A DNA stretch of 45,911 bases from assembly GCA_002455655.1 (NCBI GenBank), contig DKLF01000077.1, positions 1 to 45,911 of the forward strand. Reading direction: 5' to 3'. Of the stretch, positions 32,173 to 39,829 are shown piece after piece (position 1 is the stretch's first letter; each line of letters starts with the position of its first letter). Below the pieces are notes generated by a model that was given only the letters and a program-made list of their open reading frames with translations, searched no databases and was not told where the DNA came from. This DNA is from Oscillibacter sp. UBA6647. Lineage in GTDB: Bacteria; Bacillota; Clostridia; Oscillospirales; Oscillospiraceae. Made by a program: the position numbers and the translations under genes.

Positions 32173-32202
32173 TTGACAGTCAGGGGGAAAAAGCCCTATC
32201 AT
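32173..32202 (+). promoter_or_regulatory. Promoter of the LysR gene
   Basis: TTGACA, 18 bases and TATCAT give a start site near 32208, leaving a leader of about 100 bases. Confidence 0.65.
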
Positions 32203-32224
32203 AGAGCGACAGAAAGCTTGTGCG

Positions 32225-32264
32225 CCTGCTTTGCGCCCGGAAGGTCCCGGGTTTGCAAAGCAGG
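32225..32264 (+). promoter_or_regulatory. Long hairpin in the LysR mRNA leader
   Basis: CCTGCTTTGC (32225-32234) pairs perfectly with GCAAAGCAGG (32255-32264). An inner CCCGG/CCGGG closes a six-base loop. It has no T-run, so it is not a terminator. It ends about 34 bases before the ribosome binding site. Confidence 0.55.
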
Positions 32265-32309
32265 ATTGTCCGGACGGGAGATGTGCCCGCCGGGATTGTG
32301 AGGATGGAT

Positions 32310-33215
32310 ATGCTGAGAATCAATTTGAAACAACTGGAAGCGTTCACCGCCACGGCGGAATACGGCAGCTTTACCAGAGCGGCGGAGGAGCTTTACCTCA
32401 CGCAGTCCACCGTCAGCGCGCATATTCTTGCGCTGGAAGAGGCCATGGGCGTTCAACTGATTCTGCGGGGCGCACGGCGCAAGCTGACGCTGACGGAGGA
32501 GGGGCGCAGGGTTTATGGTGCGGCGCGGGACATTCTGGACCGCTGCCGCCTGTTGCAGGACCCCATGGCGGCGGAGGGTAGGGTGGAGTTGAGCGTTGGC
32601 GCATCCACGGTTCCGGCCCAGTATTTGCTGCCGGGGCTGCTCTCCGGCTTTCTCCAGCGCCACGGGGAAAGCCGATTCCTTCTCCGCAGAGGGGATAGCG
32701 CGCAGGTTCACAGCCTTTTGAGTCAGGGCGAGGTGCGCATCGGCGTGGTGGGCGCCGCGCCGGATCGGCGGACCTTTGCCTGCCAGACCCTGTGCGAGGA
32801 CCGGCTGGTGCTGGTCACCGCCGTCACGGAACGGTTTCAGGCCTTGAAGGCCCGGGGGACCTGCGGACGGGACATGGTAGAAGAGCCCTTCATCATCCGG
32901 GAGGAGACCTCCGGCACCCGTCAGGCCGCGGACACGTATTGGAGAAAGCACGGCATTCTGCCGGAGAAACTGCATGTTGTTGCCTGTATGGACAATCCAG
33001 AGGCCATCCGCCGCAGTGTGGCGGGGGGAATGGGCGTTTCTGTGATGTCGGAGCTGTCCGTGCGGGAAGAGGCGGAGGCCGGTCGGCTGCTGACCTTTGA
33101 GCTGGACGAGGAAGGCTTTTCCCGGCGGATTTATCTCGTCTGGCGCAGGGATGTGAGTCTCAGCCGGACGGAGCAGGCGTTTGTGAGCTACCTGAAGGCG
33201 GAGCTGAAAAGATAA
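32310..33215 (+). CDS. LysR-family regulator, selenium-metabolism type
   Basis: The 301 residues have the N-terminal winged helix (INLKQLEAFTATAEYGSFTRAAEELYLTQSTVSAHI; landmarks GSFTRAAEEL and TQSTVSAHI) and a periplasmic-binding-like effector domain (about 90-300) with EEPFIIREETSGTRQAAD. The start at 32310 lies six bases after GTGAGG; ATG at 32304 is too close, and the GTG at 32220 would place a hairpin in coding sequence. The gene directly precedes yedE, and regulators of this type commonly do so in anaerobes with selenium traits. It probably controls the yedE operon. The effector is unknown. Confidence 0.88.
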   Translation: MLRINLKQLEAFTATAEYGSFTRAAEELYLTQSTVSAHILALEEAMGVQLILRGARRKLTLTEEGRRVYGAARDILDRCRLLQDPMAAEGRVELSVGASTVPAQYLLPGLLSGFLQRHGESRFLLRRGDSAQVHSLLSQGEVRIGVVGAAPDRRTFACQTLCEDRLVLVTAVTERFQALKARGTCGRDMVEEPFIIREETSGTRQAADTYWRKHGILPEKLHVVACMDNPEAIRRSVAGGMGVSVMSELSVREEAEAGRLLTFELDEEGFSRRIYLVWRRDVSLSRTEQAFVSYLKAELKR

Positions 33216-33253
33216 AATACGGAGAGCGGACGTGTGCCGCTCTCCGTATTTTT
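33214..33253 (+). terminator. Rho-independent terminator after the LysR gene
   Basis: AAATACGGAGAGCGG pairs with CCGCTCTCCGTATTT, followed by T. It separates the regulator from the yedE unit. Confidence 0.88.
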
Positions 33254-33267
33254 ACCCAAAAACGCAG

Positions 33268-33288
33268 ACTATCGTAAAAAACGATAGT
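33268..33288. promoter_or_regulatory. Inverted repeat, candidate LysR operator
   Basis: ACTATCGT-AAAAA-ACGATAGT is a perfect 8-base inverted repeat with a 5-base spacer. It is centred about 38 bases ahead of the yedE -35, a normal activating position for LysR proteins. Confidence 0.6.
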
Positions 33289-33314
33289 AACTATTGCGAA
33301 ATTGTAAACAAAGA

Positions 33315-33344
33315 TTGGCCTTTCCTAAGGAACTATTTTATAAT
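33315..33344 (+). promoter_or_regulatory. Promoter of the yedE-yedF-DUF3343 operon
   Basis: TTGGCC, 18 bases and a perfect TATAAT. The weak -35 with an upstream dyad suggests activator dependence. Confidence 0.65.
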
Positions 33345-33399
33345 AAATTCCAAGAACCGTGGAAAAATACGGAAATTTTGTATAGCTGGGAGAGTTGAA

Positions 33400-34515
33400 A
33401 TGAAAAAGGTGAATTGGGTTGTGGTGGCTGCCGGCGGACTGGTGGGTCTGGCGGCGGTGGCGCTGACAATGCTGGGAAACCCCGCCAACATGGGCTTTTG
33501 TATTGCCTGCTTCCTGCGGGACATTGCCGGCGCGGTGGGACTTCACGGTGCGGCCAAGGTGCAGTATGCCCGTCCCGAGGTCATCGGACTGGTGCTGGGC
33601 GCGTTCATCATGTCCGTGGCCGGGAAGGAATTCCGGGCAAAGGCGGGATCCTCTCCTGCCACGCGGTTTGTTCTGGGAATCTTTGTCATGATCGGCGCGC
33701 TGGCATTTTTGGGCTGCCCGCTGCGGATGGTGCTGCGCCTTGGCGGCGGAGATGCCAACGCGATTGTGGGCCTTGTGGGCTTCACGCTGGGCATTCTGGT
33801 GGGCGTGCAGTTCCTCAAGCGGGGCTTCTCTTTGAAACGGGCCTATGAGGTGGGCCGGGCCGAGGGCGGCGTGTTGCCCGCCGTGATGGCGGGGCTGCTT
33901 CTGATTCTGCTGGCGGTTCCCTCTCTGCTGAAGTTCAGCGAGGAGGGCCCCGGCTCTAAACACGCGCCCGCGCTGATTGCGCTGGTGGTTGCGCTGGCGG
34001 TGGGCGCGCTTGCTCAGCGGGCCAGACTGTGCACCGTGGGCGGTATCCGGGATGCGCTGCTGTTTCAGGATTTCAAGCTGCTGTACGGCTTCATTGCCAT
34101 TTTTCTTGTGGTGCTGGTGGGCAACCTAATCAATGGGAATTTCCACTTCGGCTTTACGCTCCAGCCTGTGGCCCATAGCAGCCATCTTTGGAATCTGCTG
34201 GGCATGACGCTGGTGGGCTGGGGTTCTGTGCTACTGGGCGGCTGCCCGCTGCGCCAGTTGATTCTGGCCGGTGAGGGCAACGGCGATTCTGCTGTCACCG
34301 TGTTCGGAATGATCGTGGGCGGCGCGCTGGCCCACAACTTTGGTCTGGCTGGCAATCCCGACGCGCTGAACGAGGCCAAGGAGCTGGTGGTGGGTGGAAT
34401 CTCCAGCACCGGCAAGGTCGCGGTGCTTCTGGGCTTTGCGGTGCTGGCCGTGATTTCCGTGGTAAACCTGCCGAAAGAGGAAAAAGTTGCCGCCCGGCAG
34501 ACGACGGCGGTATAA
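33400..34515 (+). CDS. yedE: YedE-type selenium/sulfur transport membrane protein
   Basis: YedE/YeeE proteins are Cys-lined channels moving sulfur or selenium species. The 371 residues have about ten membrane helices and the conserved cysteine loops: GFCIACFLRDIAG, LGCPLRMVLRLGGGD, RARLCTVGGIRDA and GGCPLRQLILAGEG. The two GCPLR motifs reflect the internal duplication typical of the family. ATG at 33400 follows GGGAGAG; the longer upstream frame lies in the promoter region. The immediately downstream yedF and DUF3343 genes and the LysR upstream make a selenium role more likely than thiosulfate uptake, though transport itself is unproven. Confidence 0.92.
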   Translation: MKKVNWVVVAAGGLVGLAAVALTMLGNPANMGFCIACFLRDIAGAVGLHGAAKVQYARPEVIGLVLGAFIMSVAGKEFRAKAGSSPATRFVLGIFVMIGALAFLGCPLRMVLRLGGGDANAIVGLVGFTLGILVGVQFLKRGFSLKRAYEVGRAEGGVLPAVMAGLLLILLAVPSLLKFSEEGPGSKHAPALIALVVALAVGALAQRARLCTVGGIRDALLFQDFKLLYGFIAIFLVVLVGNLINGNFHFGFTLQPVAHSSHLWNLLGMTLVGWGSVLLGGCPLRQLILAGEGNGDSAVTVFGMIVGGALAHNFGLAGNPDALNEAKELVVGGISSTGKVAVLLGFAVLAVISVVNLPKEEKVAARQTTAV

Positions 34516-34530
34516 GAGGAGGAATTGAAA

Positions 34531-34734
34531 ATGATTGACGCAAGAGGCTATTCCTGCCCCACCCCTGTGGTGATGGTGCAAAAAGAGGTGAAGCAGAGCA
34601 GTCCTGCGGAGCTGGAGGTGTTGGTAGACAACCAGTGCTCCGTGGAAAACGTGACCCGCTATGCGGGCGGCAGCGGCTATCAGGTGTCCGTGACGCCGGA
34701 GGGCCGGGACTTCCGCCTGCTGCTCAAGAAATGA
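34531..34734 (+). CDS. yedF: YedF/TusA-like sulfur or selenium carrier
   Basis: TusA-fold proteins carry sulfur or selenium as a persulfide/perselenide on a single Cys. The 67 residues begin MIDARGYSCPTPVVMVQKE, where C9 in the CPxP motif is the carrier. The protein is shorter than full YedF, which has a second domain. ATG at 34531 lies eight bases after AGAGGAGG; a TTG six bases earlier is too close. The stop overlaps the next ATG (ATGA), indicating coupled synthesis with the DUF3343 protein. Confidence 0.9.
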   Translation: MIDARGYSCPTPVVMVQKEVKQSSPAELEVLVDNQCSVENVTRYAGGSGYQVSVTPEGRDFRLLLKK

Positions 34735-34973
34735 GCTGCTACGTCGCCACGTTTCACACCCATCTGTCGGCGCTGACCACCGCCCGCGCTCTGGCGAATC
34801 GGGGGGTTTCCGCCAAGATGATGCCCACGCCCCGGAAGCTCAGCTCCTCCTGCGGCACCTGTGTGCGCTACGAGGCTGAGGACCCCTGCCTTTCGGATAT
34901 GGATGTGGACATGGAGCAGGTCTGCACGCTGGAGGCGGAGGAGCAATACATCGTGCTGATCAAAAACGCGTGA
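34731..34973 (+). CDS. DUF3343 protein, putative selenium/sulfur carrier
   Basis: The 80 residues match the DUF3343 pattern: YVATFHTHLSALTTARALANRG, given as FHTHLSAL and ARALANRGV, then MMPTPRKLSSSCGTCVRY. The paired Cys in SSSCGTC suggest thiol chemistry or carrier function. DUF3343 proteins frequently sit beside yedE/yedF, and in some genomes are fused to YedF, which fits the truncated YedF here being split from it. Function is not established. Confidence 0.85.
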   Translation: MSCYVATFHTHLSALTTARALANRGVSAKMMPTPRKLSSSCGTCVRYEAEDPCLSDMDVDMEQVCTLEAEEQYIVLIKNA

Positions 34974-35101
34974 CGCGCGGCGGACATGGCTTTTGGGGAA
35001 ATTGGAGCAGCCCGTCAGCTTTGGCGGCTTTGTGTGTTGCCGTGGAATTTAAAGGCTTTCCAGGGGTACCTTTGGCCGTTTTGGAACTGCTTTAAGCTGC
35101 A

Positions 35102-35142
35102 AAAAGGGGTCTCGCCGTTTTGAAACGGCGGGACCCCTTTTC
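35102..35142. terminator. Bidirectional terminator between DUF3343 and upp
   Basis: AAAAGGGGTCTCGCCGTTT pairs along its length with AAACGGCGGGACCCCTTTT around a TGA loop. It serves both converging units. The rest of this 240-base gap shows nothing else. Confidence 0.92.
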
Positions 35143-35217
35143 AGCAAATGGAGGGTAATCAAATTTTGCCAAAGACATAAAAGCGGATATTTTAGGCCAT
35201 CCGAACTGTGCCGGAAA

Positions 35218-35850
35218 TTACTTGGTGCCGAAAATCCGGTCCCCCGCGTCTCCAAGACCGGGGACAATATAGCCGTGGTCGTTCAGGTGGTCGTCCAGAG
35301 CGGCAATATAGATTTCCACATCGGGATGGTCTTTTTCCACGCGCTTGATGCCCTCCGGCGCTGCAAGCACGTCCATCAGCTTAATATGCTTGCAGCCGTA
35401 TTCCTTCATAAAGGTGATGGCGGCGGAGGCGGAGCCGCCGGTGGCAAGCATGGGGTCCACGATGATCACGTCCCGCTCGGCGATGTCGGCGGGCATTTTG
35501 CAGTAATACTTCACCGGCTCCAGCGTTTCCGGGTCCCGGAACAGGCCGATATGCCCAACCCGGGCGGCGGGAATCATTTTCAAAACGCCGTCCACCATGC
35601 CGAGGCCCGCCCGCAGAATGGGCACAATGGCAAGCTTCTTGCCCGCCAGAGTCTTGAAAATGCCGGGGGCCACGGGGGTTTCCACCTCCACATCCTCCAG
35701 AGGCAGGTCGCGAGTGGCCTCGTAGGTCATCAGCATGGCAATTTCGCACACCAGCTCCCGGAAGTCCTTGGTGCTGGTGTCCTTGTTGCGCAGGATGGTC
35801 AGCTTGTGCTGAAGCAGAGGATGGTTCAGAATGTGGGTGTTGTCGTTCAT
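35218..35850 (-). CDS. upp: Uracil phosphoribosyltransferase
   Basis: Upp converts uracil and PRPP to UMP in pyrimidine salvage. The 210 residues are of normal length. The PRPP-binding loop reads VIIVDPMLATGGSASAAI, preceded by LRAGLGMVDGVL and followed by the C-terminal uracil-binding segment YIVPGLGDAGDRIFGTK. ATG at 35850 follows AGAAGGAGA and overlaps the stop of tsaB as ATGA. This places salvage in one operon with the tRNA-modification genes tsaE and tsaB. Confidence 0.96.
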   Translation of the reverse strand: MNDNTHILNHPLLQHKLTILRNKDTSTKDFRELVCEIAMLMTYEATRDLPLEDVEVETPVAPGIFKTLAGKKLAIVPILRAGLGMVDGVLKMIPAARVGHIGLFRDPETLEPVKYYCKMPADIAERDVIIVDPMLATGGSASAAITFMKEYGCKHIKLMDVLAAPEGIKRVEKDHPDVEIYIAALDDHLNDHGYIVPGLGDAGDRIFGTK

Positions 35851-36557
35851 GTCGCGTTCTCCTTCTTTATTCTGTCTCGCAGCCGCTCCGCCTGAGCGGG
35901 GCGCAGATATACGGGGGAAAGATTCTGGGCTGTGGTCAGTGCGCCCGCTTCGGCCAGTTCTCCGGCGGCAAGGGCCACGCCCACGGCGTGTTGATGCACC
36001 TGCCTTGCAGGTGCTAAGGCGCAGGAGATTCCCGCCTCCTCCAGTGCTCGCTGGCACAGAGCGCCGCCGTCGCCCACGGCAATGAGCGGGCGGGGGTCGC
36101 TGCGCAGTTCCTCGGCCAAATCCGCAAGGCCGATGGCCCGGTCCTCACGCAGACGGGTGAGCTTGCCGTCTTTCGCTTCAAACAGGGCGTTGTAGACTTG
36201 CGCCCGGCGGGCGTCCATGGCGCAGACAATCAGGCCATTCATATGGCTCAGCCCCAGCGCCATGGCGTACAGCGTGGAAACGCCTGCGGCCGGAAGATTT
36301 GCGGCGAAGGCCAGCCCCTTTGCGGCAGCCACGCCGATGCGGATGCCGGTAAAGGACCCCGGCCCGGCGGCCACGGCAATCAGGCCCAAATCAGCCACGC
36401 TTAGATCCGCGTTTTTCAGTAAAGATTCCACCATGGGCATCAGAGTCCGGCTGTGGGTCAGCCCGGTGTTCTGATAACAGGAGGCCAGCACCTGCCCGTC
36501 CTCCGTCACGGCGGCAGAGCATGCCTTGGCGGAGGTTTCCAGCGCTAAAATTTTCAA
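35847..36557 (-). CDS. tsaB: tRNA t6A biosynthesis protein TsaB
   Basis: TsaB is the non-catalytic partner of TsaD in forming threonylcarbamoyladenosine at position 37 of ANN-decoding tRNAs. The 236 residues start KILALETSAKACSAAV and include HSRTLMPMVESLL and AVAAGPGSFTGIRIGVAAAKGLA, the family core. The predicted start is TTG at 36557, which overlaps the tsaE stop as TTGA; no better ATG is available that keeps the conserved N-terminus. RimI and TsaD, common neighbours, are not in the window. Confidence 0.93.
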   Translation of the reverse strand: MKILALETSAKACSAAVTEDGQVLASCYQNTGLTHSRTLMPMVESLLKNADLSVADLGLIAVAAGPGSFTGIRIGVAAAKGLAFAANLPAAGVSTLYAMALGLSHMNGLIVCAMDARRAQVYNALFEAKDGKLTRLREDRAIGLADLAEELRSDPRPLIAVGDGGALCQRALEEAGISCALAPARQVHQHAVGVALAAGELAEAGALTTAQNLSPVYLRPAQAERLRDRIKKENAT

Positions 36558-36982
36558 AAGCCGTCCACTCCCTCCACCGTAATGCCGCGCCAGTCGTCGC
36601 TCTCCGGACGGCGGGAAAATCGAACCCACACCGTGTCCTCCGGCAGCGCGTCCTCCACCCGCTCGCTCCACTCCACGGCGCACACGCCGCCCCGGCCCGG
36701 GTAATCCTCCCAGCCGATGTCAAACAGCGCGTCGGAGTCCGGCAGGCGGTACATATCGAAGTGAAACAGAGGGATGCGGCCCTCGTATTCGTTGACAATG
36801 GTGAAGGTGGGGCTTGTGACCCGGCCCGTACAGCCAAGTCCCCGGGCAAGCCCCCGGGTAAACGCCGTTTTCCCCATGCCCAGCTCTCCTTGGAAGGCCA
36901 GCACGGTTCCCGGTGACAGACGCTTTCCAAGCGCCTCGCCGATGGCCTCCGTCTCGGCCTCGCTGTGGGACAGATACTCCAT
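36554..36982 (-). CDS. tsaE: tRNA t6A biosynthesis ATPase TsaE
   Basis: TsaE is the small ATPase that drives the TsaBD cycle. The 142 residues contain Walker A GELGMGKT (residues 32-39), then TSPTFTIVNEYEGRIPLFHFDMYRL (landmarks TSPTFTIVNEY and FHFDMYRL) and CAVEWSERVEDALPED. ATG follows AGAGGAGG. First gene of the overlapping tsaE-tsaB-upp operon. Confidence 0.95.
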   Translation of the reverse strand: MEYLSHSEAETEAIGEALGKRLSPGTVLAFQGELGMGKTAFTRGLARGLGCTGRVTSPTFTIVNEYEGRIPLFHFDMYRLPDSDALFDIGWEDYPGRGGVCAVEWSERVEDALPEDTVWVRFSRRPESDDWRGITVEGVDGF

Positions 36983-37115
36983 TTTTCCGCCTCCTCTCCC
37001 GGAACGCCGCCGCGCAATTTTCGGCCTTGGCCAAAAATGCGGTGGACGTGCCCTAAAAAATTACCGGAAATAGTATAGCACAGTTTTTTCTCCGTGTAAA
37101 AACAAATTTCATTGG

Positions 37116-37144
37116 TTTACACGCCGTACCTCCTGTGGTATACT
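37116..37144 (+). promoter_or_regulatory. Promoter of the SEDS gene
   Basis: TTTACA, 17 bases and TATACT precede the gene by about 40 bases. Confidence 0.7.
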
Positions 37145-37185
37145 ATATACTCTGTAAAATCACGGTTTTTCTGATAGGAGCTGCC

Positions 37186-38343
37186 ATGTTCAACCGTCTT
37201 CGCGCCACACTGTCCGATTTTTTTCAGCAGGCTGATTTGGTTCTGCTGGGCCTTTGCTGCGGGTGTACTCTGTTTGGAATGGTGCTGATTGCCAGTGCCA
37301 CCCGATACATGGGGACCGGCAGTATGATTCGATTTGTAGGTGTTCAGGGCGCGGCCATGCTGATTGGTCTTGTTGCCTACGTGCTGCTGTCCATGGTGAA
37401 TGTGGAGCTTTTGGTGAAGCACTGGAAGCTCATCCTGGCGGCCAGCGTGGTACTTCTCCTGCTGCTGCGAACGCCGTTGGGCGTCGTACGGAATGGAAAC
37501 CGGGCGTGGCTGGAGATTCCCCATGTGCCCTTTTCCATCCAGCCGGCGGAGGTGGTGAAGATTGCCTTCATCATTCTTCTGTCCAAGCAGCTTGAATGGG
37601 TGAAGGAGCGGCGGCGGGAGCTAAAGAGCCTTGGCAGTGTGGCGGGGCCCACGGGCCACCTCCTCTTTATGGTGGGGCTGATTTACGTGGTGTCCAGCGA
37701 CATGGGAAGCGCGCTGGTTTATGTGTTCATTTTTGTGTGCGTCGCGCTGGTGGCGGGGGTTGCGTGGCGGTGGTTTATCCTCGGCGGCGGGGGAATGGCG
37801 GCAGGGGTTCTGGCGCTGTATTTTATGGGAAAGCTGCCCTCCCACATGGCGGACCGGTTCCGCGTGCTGTTTGACCACAGCTTTGACCCACGGGGCGTTG
37901 GTTGGCAGCAGACCCGCGGACTGCTGGCGCTGGGCAGCGGCGGATGGTTCGGGCAGGGGCTGTTTCAGGGGACCCAGACTCAGGCGGGCCGGGGCGCTCT
38001 GCCGGAGCGGCATACGGACTTTATCTTCGCCATGATTGGCGAGGAGCTGGGCTTTTTCGGGTGTCTCCTGGTGATTGTGCTGCTGACGGCGATTATCCTG
38101 CGCTGCCTGTGGGTGGCCCGCCGGGCCACCACGGATTATGCCCGGCTGGTGTGTGTAGGCATCGCGGGAATGCTGATTTTCCAGACGGTGGAAAACATCG
38201 GTATGTGCCTGTTTGTCATGCCCGTCATCGGACTGACGCTGCCCTTTTTCAGCTATGGAGGCTCCTCTATTGTTACGTTGTATACCGCCATGGGCATCGT
38301 CTCAGGTGTGAAAAAGCGGGCGTTGATGAACTGGAACCGATAG
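37186..38343 (+). CDS. SEDS-family peptidoglycan polymerase (FtsW/RodA)
   Basis: SEDS proteins polymerise lipid II into glycan strands together with a class B penicillin-binding protein. The 385 residues form about ten membrane helices. Conserved features are IQPAEVVKIAFIILLSK, a large extracellular loop with GWQQTRGLLALGSGGWFGQGL, and LPERHTDFIFAMIGEELGF, which holds the conserved E-x-x-x-D pattern region, then PFFSYGGSS. ATG at 37186 follows ATAGGAG; the upstream in-frame start overlaps the promoter. No partner PBP lies nearby, so elongation (RodA) and division or spore (FtsW/SpoVE) roles cannot be told apart, though the gene looks RodA-like. Confidence 0.93.
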   Translation: MFNRLRATLSDFFQQADLVLLGLCCGCTLFGMVLIASATRYMGTGSMIRFVGVQGAAMLIGLVAYVLLSMVNVELLVKHWKLILAASVVLLLLLRTPLGVVRNGNRAWLEIPHVPFSIQPAEVVKIAFIILLSKQLEWVKERRRELKSLGSVAGPTGHLLFMVGLIYVVSSDMGSALVYVFIFVCVALVAGVAWRWFILGGGGMAAGVLALYFMGKLPSHMADRFRVLFDHSFDPRGVGWQQTRGLLALGSGGWFGQGLFQGTQTQAGRGALPERHTDFIFAMIGEELGFFGCLLVIVLLTAIILRCLWVARRATTDYARLVCVGIAGMLIFQTVENIGMCLFVMPVIGLTLPFFSYGGSSIVTLYTAMGIVSGVKKRALMNWNR

Positions 38344-38362
38344 CGGCTGCGATTGATTAAGG

Positions 38363-38409
38363 AAAAAAGGACCCTGCGCTCCGCTTTGGCGGAGCGCAGG
38401 GTCCTTTTT
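38363..38409 (+). terminator. Rho-independent terminator
   Basis: AAAAGGACCCTGCGCTCCGC pairs perfectly with GCGGAGCGCAGGGTCCTTTT, followed by T. Confidence 0.95.
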
Positions 38410-38411
38410 CG

Positions 38412-38630
38412 TTCGGAGCGTTTGGGGAGACATCCGAACCGGAACGCTCAAGTCGAAACTGTTACGGAAAACCACAAAAATAGCGCAAAAGCATAGGTGC
38501 TGGGGGTGAAATGTGAAAGCGGAGGGGCGATAGGTCCCCACTTTCTATAATTACGGAAAAGACACGCAGATGAAGCCGGGTCCTTTGAAAAAGTCTGCAT
38601 TCTGAAAGCAAAAAGATGGAAAATTTGGGG
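38412..38630. other. Non-coding stretch with no identified feature
   Basis: I see no convincing gene or RNA here. The 10-mer TTACGGAAAA occurs twice (38461 and 38550), and GGGGCGATAGGTCCCC can form a small hairpin. Confidence 0.4.
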
Positions 38631-38659
38631 TTGCATTTTGATTTTGACTGTGCTATACT
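38631..38659 (+). promoter_or_regulatory. Promoter of the metal-binding lipoprotein gene
   Basis: TTGCAT, 17 bases and an extended TGC-TATACT. Confidence 0.7.
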
Positions 38660-38667
38660 TCCGAATA

Positions 38668-38682
38668 TGAAAATCGTTCTCA
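38668..38682. promoter_or_regulatory. Fur/Zur-like operator
   Basis: TGAAAATCGTTCTCA fits the 7-1-7 Fur-family dyad (TGATAAT-N-ATTATCA) at 11 of 14 defined positions. It sits right at the predicted transcription start, an ideal place for metal-dependent repression. Confidence 0.65.
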
Positions 38683-38701
38683 AATTGAAAGGAGCATTAC
38701 A

Positions 38702-39787
38702 TTGAAGATAAATATGTTAAAGCTGCTGGCGGTGGTGTCCGCCGCAGCGGTGCTGGCTGGCTGCGGTGCGACGGGGGGCGCCGCGCAAAGCGCGGGAGGC
38801 GCAGCCTCTTCTCAGGAGCAGGAAACCAAGCTACGGGTGACGACCACCGTGTTCCCCGCGTATGACTTTGCCCGGGCCGTGTGCGGCGATCTGGCGGAGG
38901 TGACGCTGCTGCTGCCCCCCGGGGCGGAGAGCCACAGCTATGAGCCTACGCCAAAGGATATCGTGAACGTGGGAAGCAGCGATCTGTTTTTGTATCTGGG
39001 CGGCGAGTCCGACACATGGGTGGAGACACTTCTGAAGACCGTGGACGACGGTGTGAGCCGCATGAAAATGATGGACAGCGTGGAGCTGAAGGAAGAGGCT
39101 GAGATCGAGGGGATGACCGCAGAGGAGGGCCACAGCCACAGCGGAGACGACCATGATCACGACGAGGATGCGCATGACGAAGACGCGGAGCACCACGATG
39201 AAGATGTCCACGCCAACGATGAGGACGAGCATGACGAGAACGAAGCCGGACAGGTTTTGGAGTACGACGAGCATGTGTGGACCTCCCCGGTGAACGCCGC
39301 CGCCATCACCACCGCCATCGGTGAGCGAATGGCCGAGCTGGACCCGGCGCATGCGGAGAATTATCGGGCCAACGCGGCGGACTATTCCGAAAAGCTGATG
39401 GCGCTGGACAAGGAGTTTGAGGACTTCTTTGCAACGGTTTCCAATAAAACCATGGTGTTTGGCGACCGCTTCCCCCTGCGGTACTTTGCGGATGAATACG
39501 GAATCAACTGCTATGCCGCTTTCCCCGGATGCAGCACCCAGACCGAGCCTTCCGCCGCCACCATTGCGTTTTTGACGGAGAAGGTGAAGGAAGAAAAACT
39601 TGGAACGGTGTACTACATCGAATTTTCCAACCATCTGGTGGCGGACAGCATCGCGGAAGCCACCGGCGCGCAGACCGCGCTGTTCCATAGCTGCCACAAT
39701 GTTTCCAAGGCGGAGATGGACGCGGGAGCCACCTATCTCACGCTGATGGAAGGAAATCTGGAAACGCTGAAAACCACCATGCAGTAA
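38702..39787 (+). CDS. Zinc/manganese ABC transporter substrate-binding lipoprotein (ZnuA-like)
   Basis: Cluster A-I binding proteins capture Zn or Mn for an ABC importer. The 361 residues start at TTG seven bases after AAAGGAG, with a lipobox LAGC. A His/Asp-rich loop (about residues 140-182, with GHSHSGDDHDHDEDAH) is typical of zinc-binding members. Metal ligands are expected from PGAESHSYEPTP, EHVWTSPVNA, and the C-terminal domain around VYYIEFSNH. No znuB/znuC permease or ATPase gene lies next to it, and a terminator follows, so it is an orphan binding protein that must share a transporter encoded elsewhere. Confidence 0.93.
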   Translation: MKINMLKLLAVVSAAAVLAGCGATGGAAQSAGGAASSQEQETKLRVTTTVFPAYDFARAVCGDLAEVTLLLPPGAESHSYEPTPKDIVNVGSSDLFLYLGGESDTWVETLLKTVDDGVSRMKMMDSVELKEEAEIEGMTAEEGHSHSGDDHDHDEDAHDEDAEHHDEDVHANDEDEHDENEAGQVLEYDEHVWTSPVNAAAITTAIGERMAELDPAHAENYRANAADYSEKLMALDKEFEDFFATVSNKTMVFGDRFPLRYFADEYGINCYAAFPGCSTQTEPSAATIAFLTEKVKEEKLGTVYYIEFSNHLVADSIAEATGAQTALFHSCHNVSKAEMDAGATYLTLMEGNLETLKTTMQ

Positions 39788-39829
39788 AAAAGGCCGCCGG
39801 GGGACACCTTCGTCTCCCGGCGGTTTATT
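39787..39829. terminator. Bidirectional terminator between the convergent genes
   Basis: CCGCCGGG...CCCGGCGG is flanked by an A-run and by TTTATTTT. It overlaps the last codons of the pseudouridine synthase on the other strand. Confidence 0.85.
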
